A DNA stretch of 47,082 nt, from positions 1 to 47,082 of the forward strand of contig JAMCWJ010000066.1 of NCBI GenBank assembly GCA_023475105.1. The letters run 5' to 3'. The translations under genes were made by a program, and so were the position numbers. The notes beneath the pieces were generated by a model. It did not search any database and was not told the origin of the DNA. It saw nothing but the letters and a program-made list of their open reading frames with translations. The stretch is from Nitrospirota bacterium (GTDB lineage Bacteria; Nitrospirota; Thermodesulfovibrionia; Thermodesulfovibrionales; UBA9159). Position 1 is the first letter of the stretch. Each line of letters starts with the position of its first letter. Positions 24,279 through 32,522 of the stretch are shown here, piece after piece.

Positions 24279-25166
24279 GTGGACATACACCATCTCAGGG
24301 TATTTGCATCTGTTTTCAAACATAGAAGCTTTTCAAAGGCTTCCGAGGAGCTGCACCTGACTCAGCCGACGGTCAGCGATCATATCAAGGCGCTTGAAGA
24401 GGAGCTGAACTGCAGGCTTTTCGACAGACTCAGCAGAAAAATTATCCCTACAAGAGAGGCCGGAGTTCTTATCGGACGCGCCAGTGAGATCATTGAGAAG
24501 GTTGAGGGCATTCAAGCACTTTTGGGGGAGCTCAGAAAAGAGCTTGCCGGTCATCTCATCATCGGCGCAAGCACAATCCCCGCAACGTATATCCTTCCGG
24601 GTCTCACCGCGTCATACCGGAAAAAGTATCCCGGAGTTTTTTTCGAGATAGTCGTTTCAGATTCGCGAGGGATAATAGATAAAGTTGCAGGGCACGATCT
24701 CCTCGTCGGCGTGGCGGGGGCCAAGCTGGATAACGGGCAGGTCCATTACAGCCCTTTTCTTGACGATGAGCTGATAGCGATCGCAGCGCCTTCCTTTACC
24801 CGGAGCAGGAGTCTTGCCCTCAGGGAGGTCGCATCGCTCCCCATGGTAATGCGCGAGCAGGGCTCGGGCACAAGGAGGGAGTTTGAAAAGATACTCCTCA
24901 AGGAGGGCATCGATCCTCAACGGCTCAACATTGTAGGCATGTTCGGTTCTACCGATGCGGTGAAGCAGGCGGTAAAGGAAGGGATGGGTGTCTCGGTTAT
25001 TTCCCGCCGTGCAGTGCGGGATGAGTTTGCGTGCAGCCTGCTTCGGGAGATCAGGATAAAAGATGCAGACATGAAACGGCACTTTTTCATTGTCACCCAC
25101 AGGAAGAGAACACTCCCGCATCTCTATAAAGGCTTTCTCGAATATCTTTTTTCGAACGCGGGATAG
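24279..25166 (+). CDS. LysR family regulator, selenium-metabolism type
   Basis: The 295-residue protein has the LysR helix-turn-helix at the start (FASVFKHRSFSKASEELHLTQPTVSDHIKALE, residues about 9-40) and a periplasmic-binding-like effector domain from about 90. GTG 24279 begins the canonical MDIHHLRVF. I recall a LysR subgroup named for its link to selenium metabolism that matches this sequence type; the neighbouring yedF agrees. The effector is unknown. DREFACSLL-type residues near 245 hold a lone cysteine. The likely targets are the divergent ORF and the downstream tRNA-yedF stretch. Confidence 0.8.
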   Translation: MDIHHLRVFASVFKHRSFSKASEELHLTQPTVSDHIKALEEELNCRLFDRLSRKIIPTREAGVLIGRASEIIEKVEGIQALLGELRKELAGHLIIGASTIPATYILPGLTASYRKKYPGVFFEIVVSDSRGIIDKVAGHDLLVGVAGAKLDNGQVHYSPFLDDELIAIAAPSFTRSRSLALREVASLPMVMREQGSGTRREFEKILLKEGIDPQRLNIVGMFGSTDAVKQAVKEGMGVSVISRRAVRDEFACSLLREIRIKDADMKRHFFIVTHRKRTLPHLYKGFLEYLFSNAG

Positions 25167-25397
25167 CATTTCGGCGTATTTCCCGGCACAATTCCCTCAA
25201 AACCGGCAGAGAGCCAATCCGTTCGACCTATAAGTGTAAACGCATGGATAGAAATTATCTATTTGTAATATAGGTAGCCAGGTTTTATGCTTTTGTTAGT
25301 TGCGGTGTCAGGTAATCCCGGAAATGGCGATAGACGCCAAAGAACATCCGGCGGAGAGAATGCATAACACGATGAGATACAGAGGCTATCCCTGAAT

Positions 25398-25493
25398 GGG
25401 GGGCAAGGGGTTGGCGCCCCTCCTGGTCTGCAAAACCAGAGGTATGGCCGAAAAAAAGGCCATAGTGGGTTCGATTCCCACTGCCCCTCTCCA
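25398..25493 (+). tRNA. selC-like tRNA with GCA (Cys) anticodon and long extra arm
   Basis: The 96-nt gene folds as follows. Acceptor: G25398-A25405 with T25482-C25489, 8 bp, one G-U. D arm: AGGGGT/GCCCCT, 6 bp with 4-nt loop TGGC. Anticodon arm: CTGGT/ACCAG with loop CTGCAAA, anticodon GCA at 25430-25432. Extra arm: TATGGCC/GGCCATA, 7 bp with an A-rich 8-nt loop. T arm: GTGGG/CCCAC, 5 bp with loop TTCGATT. U73 and an encoded CCA follow. The 13-bp acceptor/T branch, short D loop and long arm are those of bacterial tRNA-Sec, while GCA and U73 are cysteine identity elements. There is no linker between acceptor and D stem in this fold (or a 7/6 branch with one base). Confidence 0.9.
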
Positions 25494-25544
25494 TCGAAAC
25501 TTTCACGTCTCAGGGCATCTAATCTCATTTAGGGAGGGTATATC

Positions 25545-26135
25545 ATGGTTATCGACGCAAGAGATCAAGGCTGTCCGAAGCCCGTCATGATGGCTGAAGA
25601 AGCCCTTTCGAAAATCACTGAAGGCATCGTCGAGGTCATTGTCGACAATGAGGCCTCGGCGGATAACCTTGCGCTATTCGCGAAGAGCAGTGCCTTCTCT
25701 TCAGAGGCAATCAGGGAGGGTAAAGACTGGCGGGTGAAGATCCTGAAAGGCTATTCATGTGCCCCTGCAACTGCGGCGGAAAAAGCGCCGGAGACTGAAA
25801 AAGACCTGCTCCTTGTGGTGGGAACTGATACGATGGGCAAGGAAGAAGCGCTCGGCAAGATTCTTATGAAGGCCTATTTCGAAACGATGAGGACATACAA
25901 ACAACTCCCTCACACGATAGTTTTTCTGAACGCAGGGGTAAAACTCACGACGATAAACGATGAGACGGTTCCGATTTTGAAAGATATCGAAGCCATGGGA
26001 GTCGAAATCTACTCATGCGGGACATGTCTTAAGCATTACAACCTCGAATCGCAACTGCAGGTCGGCCGCAGGGGGACGACGAACCATATTGTGGAAGGAA
26101 TGAAGGATTTCTTAAGGACCGTTTGGATCGGCTGA
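25545..26135 (+). CDS. yedF: YedF, sulfurtransferase-like selenium metabolism protein
   Basis: The 196-residue protein has a TusA-like N-terminal domain (about 1-70) with the active-site CPKP (C10), then a linker and a DsrE-like domain (about 85-196) ending with YSCGTCLKHY. This two-domain form is the YedF found in many selenium-using bacteria, often with selD or selenophosphate genes; its proposed role is handling of sulfur or selenium, unproven. ATG 25545 follows AGGGAGGGT. It begins 51 bases after the unusual tRNA and may be co-transcribed with it. Confidence 0.92.
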   Translation: MVIDARDQGCPKPVMMAEEALSKITEGIVEVIVDNEASADNLALFAKSSAFSSEAIREGKDWRVKILKGYSCAPATAAEKAPETEKDLLLVVGTDTMGKEEALGKILMKAYFETMRTYKQLPHTIVFLNAGVKLTTINDETVPILKDIEAMGVEIYSCGTCLKHYNLESQLQVGRRGTTNHIVEGMKDFLRTVWIG

Positions 26136-26173
26136 TTACCTCTGTCGTTGCGGCGGCGCTCACGTTTGGCCCG

Positions 26174-26914
26174 CTATTCGAGCCGCACCAGCGTATTTTC
26201 GGGAAGCCTCGCCAGAAGTGAGTGAACGGACTCGTCCAGCAGGTTCCGGGATCTTGATTCGGCAGTGACGATGATTCTGTATTCGGCACTGTCCAACTCA
26301 GGATACGAGCCAAAGGCCACTTCGGCGTTTTCGGCAACGACCGCGTTCAGTATCTCCGCAATATCCGATTCGTTTGCGTTGAGAAAAATACGCCTGAGAT
26401 AAAAAGCGGATGAACGGAAGCGCTCCCTGATGGCGGAAAACTTCTCCCTGAAATATCGCGGAATGCCCGGGAGAACGAAGACGTTCCTGAAGGAAACGAC
26501 CGGGAAGCCCGAAGTCCCTGAATCGACAAGTTCGGCGCCTTCCGGGATTTCCGACATTTTCATGACTGCAGCGTTCGTCCGTTCGCCGTAGTATTTCCGA
26601 AACCGCTCTGCAAGCACCGGGTGCCGTTTCGTCCTTATGGAGAAGCCGCGAGCTATGCCTTCCATGGTGATGTCATCGTGGGTCGGTCCGATACCCCCCG
26701 AGGTGAAGACGTAATCATAGGTGCGCGAAAACAACGAGACCTCTTTGCCTATGAGCTCTGCGTCGTCCGGTATTACCGAGATGCGAGCAAGCTCCACCCC
26801 GAGGCTTCGCAGTTCCGAGGCGAGATAAAAAGAGTTCGAATCCCGGACTTTGCCCGACAGTATTTCGTTGCCGATGATGATGAGTCCTGCGGTCTTAGCC
26901 GTTTCCTGCTCCAT
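26174..26914 (-). CDS. CinA N-terminal / MoaB-fold protein (nucleotide pyrophosphatase-like)
   Basis: The 246-residue protein matches the COG1058 domain of competence/damage-inducible protein A: IIGNEILSGKVRDSNSFYLA, YVFTSGGIGPTHDDITMEG and FVLPGIPRYFREKF. It lacks the C-terminal deamidase domain of full CinA, so it is the stand-alone form with MoaB-like fold, credited with ADP-ribose or FAD pyrophosphatase activity. ATG 26914 was chosen since upstream codons are atypical. The gene stands 150 bases after hsp20 on the same strand, separated by a terminator. Confidence 0.85.
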   Translation of the reverse strand: MEQETAKTAGLIIIGNEILSGKVRDSNSFYLASELRSLGVELARISVIPDDAELIGKEVSLFSRTYDYVFTSGGIGPTHDDITMEGIARGFSIRTKRHPVLAERFRKYYGERTNAAVMKMSEIPEGAELVDSGTSGFPVVSFRNVFVLPGIPRYFREKFSAIRERFRSSAFYLRRIFLNANESDIAEILNAVVAENAEVAFGSYPELDSAEYRIIVTAESRSRNLLDESVHSLLARLPENTLVRLE

Positions 26915-27014
26915 GATAATAATGGTAACAGAAAGCTCCCGGTTATGTCTCCGGTCCGGGGAAATGAGGCGAAAAGCGGGAGCGGGTAAGCAGGGGGCTT
27001 CAGCACGAAAGGAC

Positions 27015-27043
27015 AAAAAATCCCCCGGCATTTCTGCCGGGGG
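27015..27043 (-). terminator. Rho-independent terminator of the hsp20 gene
   Basis: On the minus strand a 9-bp stem CCCCCGGCA/TGCCGGGGG with a 4-nt loop is followed by ATTTTTT. It lies about 25 bases after the hsp20 stop codon and insulates the CinA-type gene. Confidence 0.85.
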
Positions 27044-27066
27044 GAAAGGGGAAACGTAAACCGATG

Positions 27067-27549
27067 TTATTCGATCTCGATCTTCTTGCTTCTCTTTGCG
27101 GCCTCTTCCGACTTGGGGATCCTCACCTCAAGCACTCCGTTTTCGTAATGAGCCTTCGCCTTGGCGGTGTCCATGCCTATCGGCAACTCAAAGGTGCGGG
27201 TGAACGAACCGTGGAAGCGCTCGAAACGATAATAATCCTCGCCGCTCGCCTTCTCTTCTCTCTTCTTTTCTCCCGTGATCGTCATCAAGTTTTCAACGAT
27301 ATCGATCTTGATGTCTTCTTTTTTGCAGCCGGGCAGGTCTGCCTTCACGACCAGCTCATTTCCCTCTTCATAGATATCGACTGACGGAGCCATCTCTTCT
27401 TCCGCTATTTTTTCAGGCCACAGAGGTGAACGGAACAGGGGGAAAGGCCTTGACCAGACATTCTCAAAAAGCCGTTCCATCTCGTCAAAAGGAGACAGCC
27501 ATCTCGGCCTTTCACTTTTTACGAGCTCTTTTGATCCTTTGACAGCCAT
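27067..27549 (-). CDS. Hsp20 / alpha-crystallin small heat-shock protein
   Basis: The 160-residue protein has an alpha-crystallin domain (about 52-150) with VDIYEEGNELVVKADLPG, RFHGSFTRTFELP and the family signature YENGVLEVRIPK. The N-terminal arm includes FDEMERLFENVWSRPF. It should form oligomers that bind unfolding proteins. ATG 27549 has AAGGAGG upstream. No CIRCE element is visible in the upstream region. Confidence 0.95.
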   Translation of the reverse strand: MAVKGSKELVKSERPRWLSPFDEMERLFENVWSRPFPLFRSPLWPEKIAEEEMAPSVDIYEEGNELVVKADLPGCKKEDIKIDIVENLMTITGEKKREEKASGEDYYRFERFHGSFTRTFELPIGMDTAKAKAHYENGVLEVRIPKSEEAAKRSKKIEIE

Positions 27550-27821
27550 AATTCTACCTCCTTTCCTTCTTTCAGAATAGAACGCTCTGAGGCAAATTAC
27601 AAGGTCGGAAATCGCCTTTTTCGGGCAAAATATAGCGGCTTTCAGAAAAAGAAGAGGGATCTCCTCCTCTTTCTAGGAAAATCTTCCTTCTCTGTCCGGA
27701 TTGACCGTTATTCGAGGAGGAGACGGAAGGTCCTGATCAAAAGCCGTTGAAAACACAGGGAAAAAACCGGTTTGACACCTTCTATCCCGGATTATTCCAT
27801 CCATTCAAGGCGTTTCGGAAA
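27550..27821. other. Divergent intergenic region, hsp20 / alkA
   Basis: This AT-richer region of about 270 bases carries the hsp20 ribosome site at the left and a 10-bp inverted repeat with one mismatch (AAAGAAGAGG 27648-27657, CCTCCTCTTT 27663-27672). I cannot name a promoter for hsp20 with confidence. No gene or RNA is apparent. Confidence 0.4.
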
Positions 27822-27849
27822 TTGAGAAAACGGCGGGATAAAGTATGAT
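27822..27849 (+). promoter_or_regulatory. Promoter of alkA
   Basis: TTGAGA (27822-27827) and TATGAT (27844-27849) with a 16-base spacer make a reasonable sigma-70 promoter. Downstream, GGAGG precedes a 7-codon reading frame (27865-27888) whose stop overlaps the alkA start as ATGA. Confidence 0.5.
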
Positions 27850-27884
27850 AGGGATGGAGGTCCTATGGTGCGTGCGGGAGTCGC

Positions 27885-28811
27885 ATGAAAACGCTGAACT
27901 TTAGCCTTAAGCCCCTTGCACCCTTCCGCCTTGATCTTACGGCCTGGGTGCTGCGGCGCCGGCACGACAACCGTATCGACCGGTGGGATGGAGAACGGTA
28001 TGCGCGCATCCTTCCCTATAAGAACCGGCCCTTAAGCGTTACAGTCTCCCAAGGCGCGGCCATTGCTCGTCCCCTGATCCATGTTTCCGTCTCAGGGAAA
28101 GGGAATGCCCCCGAATCTGAAATCAGGACGTACGTGACGAGTTTCATCGAAAAGGCGCTGGGGATAAGGCTGGACCTGACCGGCTTCTATGCGATGGCAG
28201 CGCAAGATAAGTATCTGAGACCTCTGGCTGAACGTTTTCGAGGGGTGAAGCCGCCCTGTTTCCCGACGCTCTTCGAAGCCCTCGTGAACGCATTTGCATG
28301 CCAGCAGCTTACCCTCACCCTGGGAATAATCCTTTTGAACCGATTGACCCGGCAGTACGGACTTCCCTTCATCGAAGGAAATGAGACCTCTTATGCATTT
28401 CCCCGCCCCGAGGATCTGTGCAGGGCTAAGCCCGAAGAGATCCGCTCGCTGGGCTATAGCACGCAAAAGGGCAGAGCGATCGTTGAACTCTCCCGGCAGC
28501 TTGTCGACGAGGGGCTGAATTTGAACGATCTCGAAACGATGGAGGATGGGCGCGCGCATGAATACTTGATGAGGCTGAGAGGCGTGGGACGCTGGTCCGC
28601 TGAATATGTGATGCTCAGGGGCCTTGGCAGGATACGGTATTTCCCCGGAGATGACGTGGGGGCGCAGAGAAATATCCGTGAGCTTCTGGGTCTCAGGGAA
28701 AAACCCGACTACGGGAGAATCAAGAAGATCACGGGACGGTGGGACCCTTACCCCGGATTTGTCTACTTTCATCTCCTGCTTGCCGACCTTGAAAGAAGGG
28801 GCTTCCTGTGA
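27885..28811 (+). CDS. alkA: DNA-3-methyladenine glycosylase II (AlkA-like, HhH-GPD)
   Basis: The 308-residue protein has an N-terminal AlkA-type beta domain (about 1-100; RLDLTAWVLRRR, YKNRPLSVTV) and an HhH-GPD domain. The helix-hairpin-helix is LRGVGRWSAEYVMLRGLGR near 229-247, and the catalytic Asp is in RYFPGDDVGAQRNI near 254. It excises alkylated purines in base excision repair. ATG 27885 overlaps the stop of a small upstream frame, and GGGAG is present as a ribosome site. The next gene starts inside its stop (GTGA). Confidence 0.92.
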   Translation: MKTLNFSLKPLAPFRLDLTAWVLRRRHDNRIDRWDGERYARILPYKNRPLSVTVSQGAAIARPLIHVSVSGKGNAPESEIRTYVTSFIEKALGIRLDLTGFYAMAAQDKYLRPLAERFRGVKPPCFPTLFEALVNAFACQQLTLTLGIILLNRLTRQYGLPFIEGNETSYAFPRPEDLCRAKPEEIRSLGYSTQKGRAIVELSRQLVDEGLNLNDLETMEDGRAHEYLMRLRGVGRWSAEYVMLRGLGRIRYFPGDDVGAQRNIRELLGLREKPDYGRIKKITGRWDPYPGFVYFHLLLADLERRGFL

Positions 28812-29338
28812 GAAGCACCTCTCTCGTATACAGCATCGGCCATTCCACAAGACCCATCGGAGAATTCCTCGCGCTCCTGAAGGCATATCAGATAGAAGAA
28901 GTGGTCGATATCAGGACCGTACCCCGCTCGCGCCATAATCCGCAGTTCAACGTTGACGTATTGCCGGGAAGCCTCGAAAGAGAAGCCATTGAGTACCGCC
29001 ACATGAAGGGCCTCGGCGGACTCCGTCATGCCCTCAAAGATTCACCCAATATGGGATGGCGTAATGCATCCTTTCGTGGATTTGCGGATTACATGCAGAC
29101 ACCGGAATTCGAAGAAAGCCTGGAGCTGCTGGTAAAGGAAGCGCAAAGAATGCTCATAGCACTCATGTGTGCGGAAGCGGTCCCCTGGCGCTGCCACAGG
29201 TCTCTCGTTGCGGACGCGCTTACCGTGCGGGGTGTGAAAGTTGAACATATTATGAGCGAAACGTCACATCATCTCCACACCATCACCCCTTTTGCGAAAG
29301 TCAGGGGAAGCCGGATTACTTACCCGCCGGAGCATTAA
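28808..29338 (+). CDS. DUF488 family protein
   Basis: The 176-residue protein starts with [17 protein letters not shown], continues with [17 protein letters not shown] and the C-rich [21 protein letters not shown]. These are hallmarks of the DUF488 family, whose biochemical role is unknown, although it often travels with DNA repair genes. It overlaps the alkA stop by four bases (GTG 28808), so a repair-linked function is inferred from context only. It converges with the ptxD-like gene; their stop regions overlap (29316-29338). Confidence 0.88.
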   Translation: MRSTSLVYSIGHSTRPIGEFLALLKAYQIEEVVDIRTVPRSRHNPQFNVDVLPGSLEREAIEYRHMKGLGGLRHALKDSPNMGWRNASFRGFADYMQTPEFEESLELLVKEAQRMLIALMCAEAVPWRCHRSLVADALTVRGVKVEHIMSETSHHLHTITPFAKVRGSRITYPPEH

Positions 29339-30299
29339 TCGCCCCCTTAGGTCTGCCTCCGTTCAATACGGCGAGGATGTTCTGAGCGGCATCGAGCTCG
29401 ATCTCGCGCCGGATTTCATCCACTGCCGAGCCAAGGTGAGGGGTAAAAAGTGTCTGCTCCTTATTATCAAGGAGGGCGGAGGCAATCGTTCGCGGACGGT
29501 CGGCCCTTGCCCAGTCCTCGGTCTCGAAGACATCGGCGGCATATCCGGCCAGATGACCCGATGCGAGCGCCTCCGCCACCGCGGGCTCGGCAACGACCGA
29601 GCCGCGGCAGGTATTCACGAGAAAGCTGCCGCACTTCATCCTGGAGATGGCCTCCGCATTGATCAGGTGCGTAGTCTCGGCCTTCAAGGGCGCCGCCAGG
29701 ACGACAAAATCGCTCTCTGCAAGGAGCTCTGCGAGCGAGACATGCGTGAATCCGCATTCCTTTCGGATGGTGTCGGTGCAGATCACACGCATCCCGAAGC
29801 CGAGGAGTCTTTCGGCAACGGCCCGGCCCAGCGCGCCCATTCCGACGACGCCCGCCGTCTTTCCGAAGAGGCCGGCGCCGTACAGCGAGGGACGCCAGCC
29901 CCGAAATGCCCCGGAACGCACGAACCTGTCCCCTTCGGCGATCTTGTGGGCAAGGCCGATAAGGAGGCCGACGGTCAGCTCTGCGGTAGGGACGGTAAGA
30001 AGATCTGGAACGATCGTAAACCAGATCCCGCGGCGCGTGCAGGCCTCCACATCAAAATTGTCGTACCCTTTGAGGGCGGCGCTCACCACTTTCAGGGCAG
30101 GGCAGGCATCGAGGAAATCCTCGTCGATGGTATCAGGCATAAAGACCAGAATCGCCTCGGCCTTTTCCGTTCTCTTGAGCACCTCCTGCCGGGAAAGGGA
30201 GTCCCTCGATAGGTTTGGAACGACCTCGCACGTTTTTCCGAGGAGGTCGATCACTTCAGGATGCACCCAATGGGTGACGACGACACGCGGCTTTGCCAT
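29316..30299 (-). CDS. ptxD: Phosphite dehydrogenase-like D-2-hydroxyacid dehydrogenase (PtxD type)
   Basis: The 327-residue NAD enzyme has the Rossmann motif [11 protein letters not shown] and the catalytic Arg (NTCRGSVV), Glu and His (TPHLGSAV) of the D-hydroxyacid family. Beyond that it carries stretches I recognise from Ptx[40 protein letters not shown] and [18 protein letters not shown]. PtxD oxidises phosphite to phosphate. No phosphite transporter (ptxABC) or dissimilatory ptd gene lies nearby, so the role could be assimilation of phosphite imported elsewhere. ATG 30299 is chosen for the conserved N-terminus [14 protein letters not shown]; upstream codons look random. Confidence 0.82.
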   Translation of the reverse strand: MAKPRVVVTHWVHPEVIDLLGKTCEVVPNLSRDSLSRQEVLKRTEKAEAILVFMPDTIDEDFLDACPALKVVSAALKGYDNFDVEACTRRGIWFTIVPDLLTVPTAELTVGLLIGLAHKIAEGDRFVRSGAFRGWRPSLYGAGLFGKTAGVVGMGALGRAVAERLLGFGMRVICTDTIRKECGFTHVSLAELLAESDFVVLAAPLKAETTHLINAEAISRMKCGSFLVNTCRGSVVAEPAVAEALASGHLAGYAADVFETEDWARADRPRTIASALLDNKEQTLFTPHLGSAVDEIRREIELDAAQNILAVLNGGRPKGAINAPAGK

Positions 30300-30420
30300 A
30301 CCCCCGTTCCTCTTCCTGCCCCGGCCGGGGCTTTTTTCTCTTACTATGCACGGAGACGGCAGAAATTTCAATCCGGGAAAAGTTGCAGGTCTCCCTTTTT
30401 TGTGATAAAGGGTAAAGTGA

Positions 30421-30813
30421 GTGATGCGGTGGCGCCGCGTCGCAGAAATAGGTCCGGAAATGCCTGAGGGCTTCGGCGGGCAGATGTACCAGAAGTTCGG
30501 TTTATTCGAACCTTACCAGAAATATACGAAGAGCGAAAAGGTGGACGAGGGACGATTCGCCGTCACGAAAAACGAGAGCGACAAGTATGTATTCAAGGTG
30601 CCGGTCCTGAGAAATGTGGCGATGACTCCGCCCTATTCTCATGACGGCTCCGTGGACAAGATGGAAGAAGCAGTCTGGATAATGGGCAAGATCCAGCTCG
30701 GCAAGGACCTGACGAAGGAGCAGACCGGCGATGTCGTTGCGTTCCTTCATTCTCTGACGGGAAAGATCCCGGATGAGGTGATGGTCGTTCCGGTGTTGCC
30801 GTCGAAGGAATAG
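30421..30813 (+). pseudogene. C-terminal remnant of a di-heme cytochrome c peroxidase
   Basis: The frame gives 130 residues. From about residue 19 it matches the last third of MauG/CcpA-type di-heme peroxidases: [41 protein letters not shown] and DVVAFLHSLTG. Intact enzymes have over 300 residues and two CxxCH heme sites; here none is left, and the break falls just after the place of the second heme site. The first codons (MMRWRRVAE) are unrelated. It is a decayed gene or the joint of a deletion and should not work as a peroxidase. Confidence 0.75.
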
Positions 30814-30826
30814 GGAAGGAGGCTGC

Positions 30827-31789
30827 ATGAAGGCGATCCGTGTCCATGAATTCGGCGGTCCTGAAGTGATGAGGCTCGAAGAGGTCGAAGATCCGAACCC
30901 CGGCGAAGGAGAGGTGCTCGTCAGGATCCACGCGTCCGGGGTGAATCCCGTCGATACTTATATACGCTCAGGGACCTATGCCATGAAACCCGCTCTGCCC
31001 TATACCCCCGGTATGGACGGCGCTGGTGTTGTCGAAACGGTCGGAAAGGGTGTCAACCGTGTAAAGGCGGGAGACAGAGTTTATCTGGCCGGCACAGAGA
31101 CCGGTTCGCATGCTGAAAAGGCTCTCTGCAAAGAATCGCGTGTGTATGCCCTGCCGGAGAAGGTCACCTTTTCGCAGGGAGCAGCGGTAGGGGTGCCCTA
31201 CGCAACGGCGTACCGTGCACTGTTCCAGCGCGCCCGGGCATTGCCCGGAGAGGTCGTTCTCGTCCACGGCGCAAGCGGAGGTGTCGGGGTAGCAGCGGTG
31301 CAGTTTGCGCGTGCAGCGGGAATGCACGTGATCGGGACTGCCGGCACCGGGGAAGGGAGAAAGCTGGCGCTCGCGCAGGGCGCCCATGAGGTCTTCGATC
31401 ATCACGCGTCCGACCATATGGAAAAGGTCTTCGCGCTTACCGGCGGTGCCGGAGTCGATGTGATCGTCGAGCTTCTGGCGAACGTGAACCTCGGGAAAGA
31501 CCTTGGTATTCTCGCGCAGAACGGAAGGATCGTTGTGATCGGCAGCCGGGGCACGGTCGAGATCAACCCCCGGGATGCAATGAGCCGCAACGCGGCCATC
31601 CTTGGGATGGTGCTTTTGAACACCCCTGAGCATGACCTTTTCGAGATTCACGCAGCCCTCGGTGCGGGGCTGGAAAACGGCATCCTCCGTCCGGTAATCG
31701 GAAAACAGTTCCCCCTTGCCGAGGCGGCTGCGGCGCATCATGAGGTGATGGAGAAAAGCGCGCATGGAAAAATTGTGCTGATTCCGTAA
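30827..31789 (+). CDS. NAD(P)H:quinone oxidoreductase (zeta-crystallin type MDR)
   Basis: The 320-residue protein belongs to the quinone reductase group of medium-chain dehydrogenases. It has the start IRVHEFGGPEVMRLEEV, GVNPVDTYIRSG, the cofactor motif VHGASGGVGVAAVQFAR (about 145-162) and no zinc ligands. It transfers two or one electrons from NAD(P)H to quinones or reduces enones. ATG 30827 has GGGAAGGAGG upstream. It is 13 bases after the peroxidase remnant. Confidence 0.9.
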   Translation: MKAIRVHEFGGPEVMRLEEVEDPNPGEGEVLVRIHASGVNPVDTYIRSGTYAMKPALPYTPGMDGAGVVETVGKGVNRVKAGDRVYLAGTETGSHAEKALCKESRVYALPEKVTFSQGAAVGVPYATAYRALFQRARALPGEVVLVHGASGGVGVAAVQFARAAGMHVIGTAGTGEGRKLALAQGAHEVFDHHASDHMEKVFALTGGAGVDVIVELLANVNLGKDLGILAQNGRIVVIGSRGTVEINPRDAMSRNAAILGMVLLNTPEHDLFEIHAALGAGLENGILRPVIGKQFPLAEAAAAHHEVMEKSAHGKIVLIP

Positions 31790-31885
31790 AAGCACCGAAG
31801 GAAGTCAGGACAGGCATTCATGGATGTTCAGCGGGGCTATTGATTTATCTTCCTTATGTATTTATAATAGTTTCTAATTACCCCA

Positions 31886-31925
31886 AGCCGCCTGCCCATC
31901 CCCCCCCTTTGAGTGGCAGGCGGCT
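31886..31925. terminator. Strong hairpin between convergent genes
   Basis: AGCCGCCTGCC and GGCAGGCGGCT form a perfect 11-bp stem around an 18-nt loop, between the quinone reductase and the thioesterase. No U-run follows on either side, so it may be a processing or bidirectional barrier structure instead of a classic terminator. Confidence 0.5.
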
Positions 31926-31971
31926 CCCCCCCCAAACCTTCCCGTTGCGGTCTGCGGGAATCGCTTACCCT

Positions 31972-32382
31972 CTAAGACCCGAAGAGGTCTTCCAGTCTCT
32001 CCTTTTTCCGATAGACCGTTCCCTGAAAGAGGGCGACGGCGTCACCTCTTTCATCCTCCACCCTGATCTGGTATGTGGCCAGTTTGGGGTTGACCGAGAC
32101 CTCTTTCGCTTCGGCAAAAACCGTGCCTTTTCTGAGCGCCCTGAAATAGGATATCGAGGCATCGATGGCGACTGCCAGTGTCCCGTGCGAGTTCGAGGCG
32201 ACGGCAAAGACGGTGTCTGCGAGCGCAAACGTGGCGCCCCCGTGAAGGATGCCGGCGCTGTTGAGGTGGTGCGGAGCGATTTCCATCTTTGCGCGCGCCT
32301 TTCCCGGCGAGTACTCCAGGACTTCTATGCCGAGATGCCCGGCGAACTGATCCCTCGCGATAAACCTTTCGATTACATCCAT
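31972..32382 (-). CDS. PaaI-type hotdog-fold thioesterase
   Basis: The 136-residue protein has the hotdog-fold features AGILHGGATFALADTVFA (HGG motif near residues 47-49) and VAIDASISYFRAL, as in PaaI/YbgC-like acyl-CoA thioesterases. It hydrolyses acyl-CoA esters in the cytoplasm; the natural substrate is unknown. ATG 32382 is preceded by GGAGGGCATCA. It converges with the quinone reductase. Confidence 0.9.
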   Translation of the reverse strand: MDVIERFIARDQFAGHLGIEVLEYSPGKARAKMEIAPHHLNSAGILHGGATFALADTVFAVASNSHGTLAVAIDASISYFRALRKGTVFAEAKEVSVNPKLATYQIRVEDERGDAVALFQGTVYRKKERLEDLFGS

Positions 32383-32522
32383 AATTGATGCCCTCCCTGA
32401 GAACGTAGTTGCCTGCCCGTGACTGCGCCGCTGCGCAAGGAGAGTTTAAATGATTTCTGGATAAGATGTGAAGCACGGGCCTTGTCCTCTCCGTTTTCTT
32501 CGCTCCCGGAGAAGATTCCCTC

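Noticed and set aside
25398-25493. tRNA-Ser or tRNA-Leu because of the long extra arm
   Set aside because: The anticodon is GCA, the discriminator is U, and the acceptor/T branch has 13 pairs, unlike either class.
25285-25506. 73-codon minus-strand frame
   Set aside because: It runs antisense through the tRNA gene and has no recognisable motif or ribosome site.
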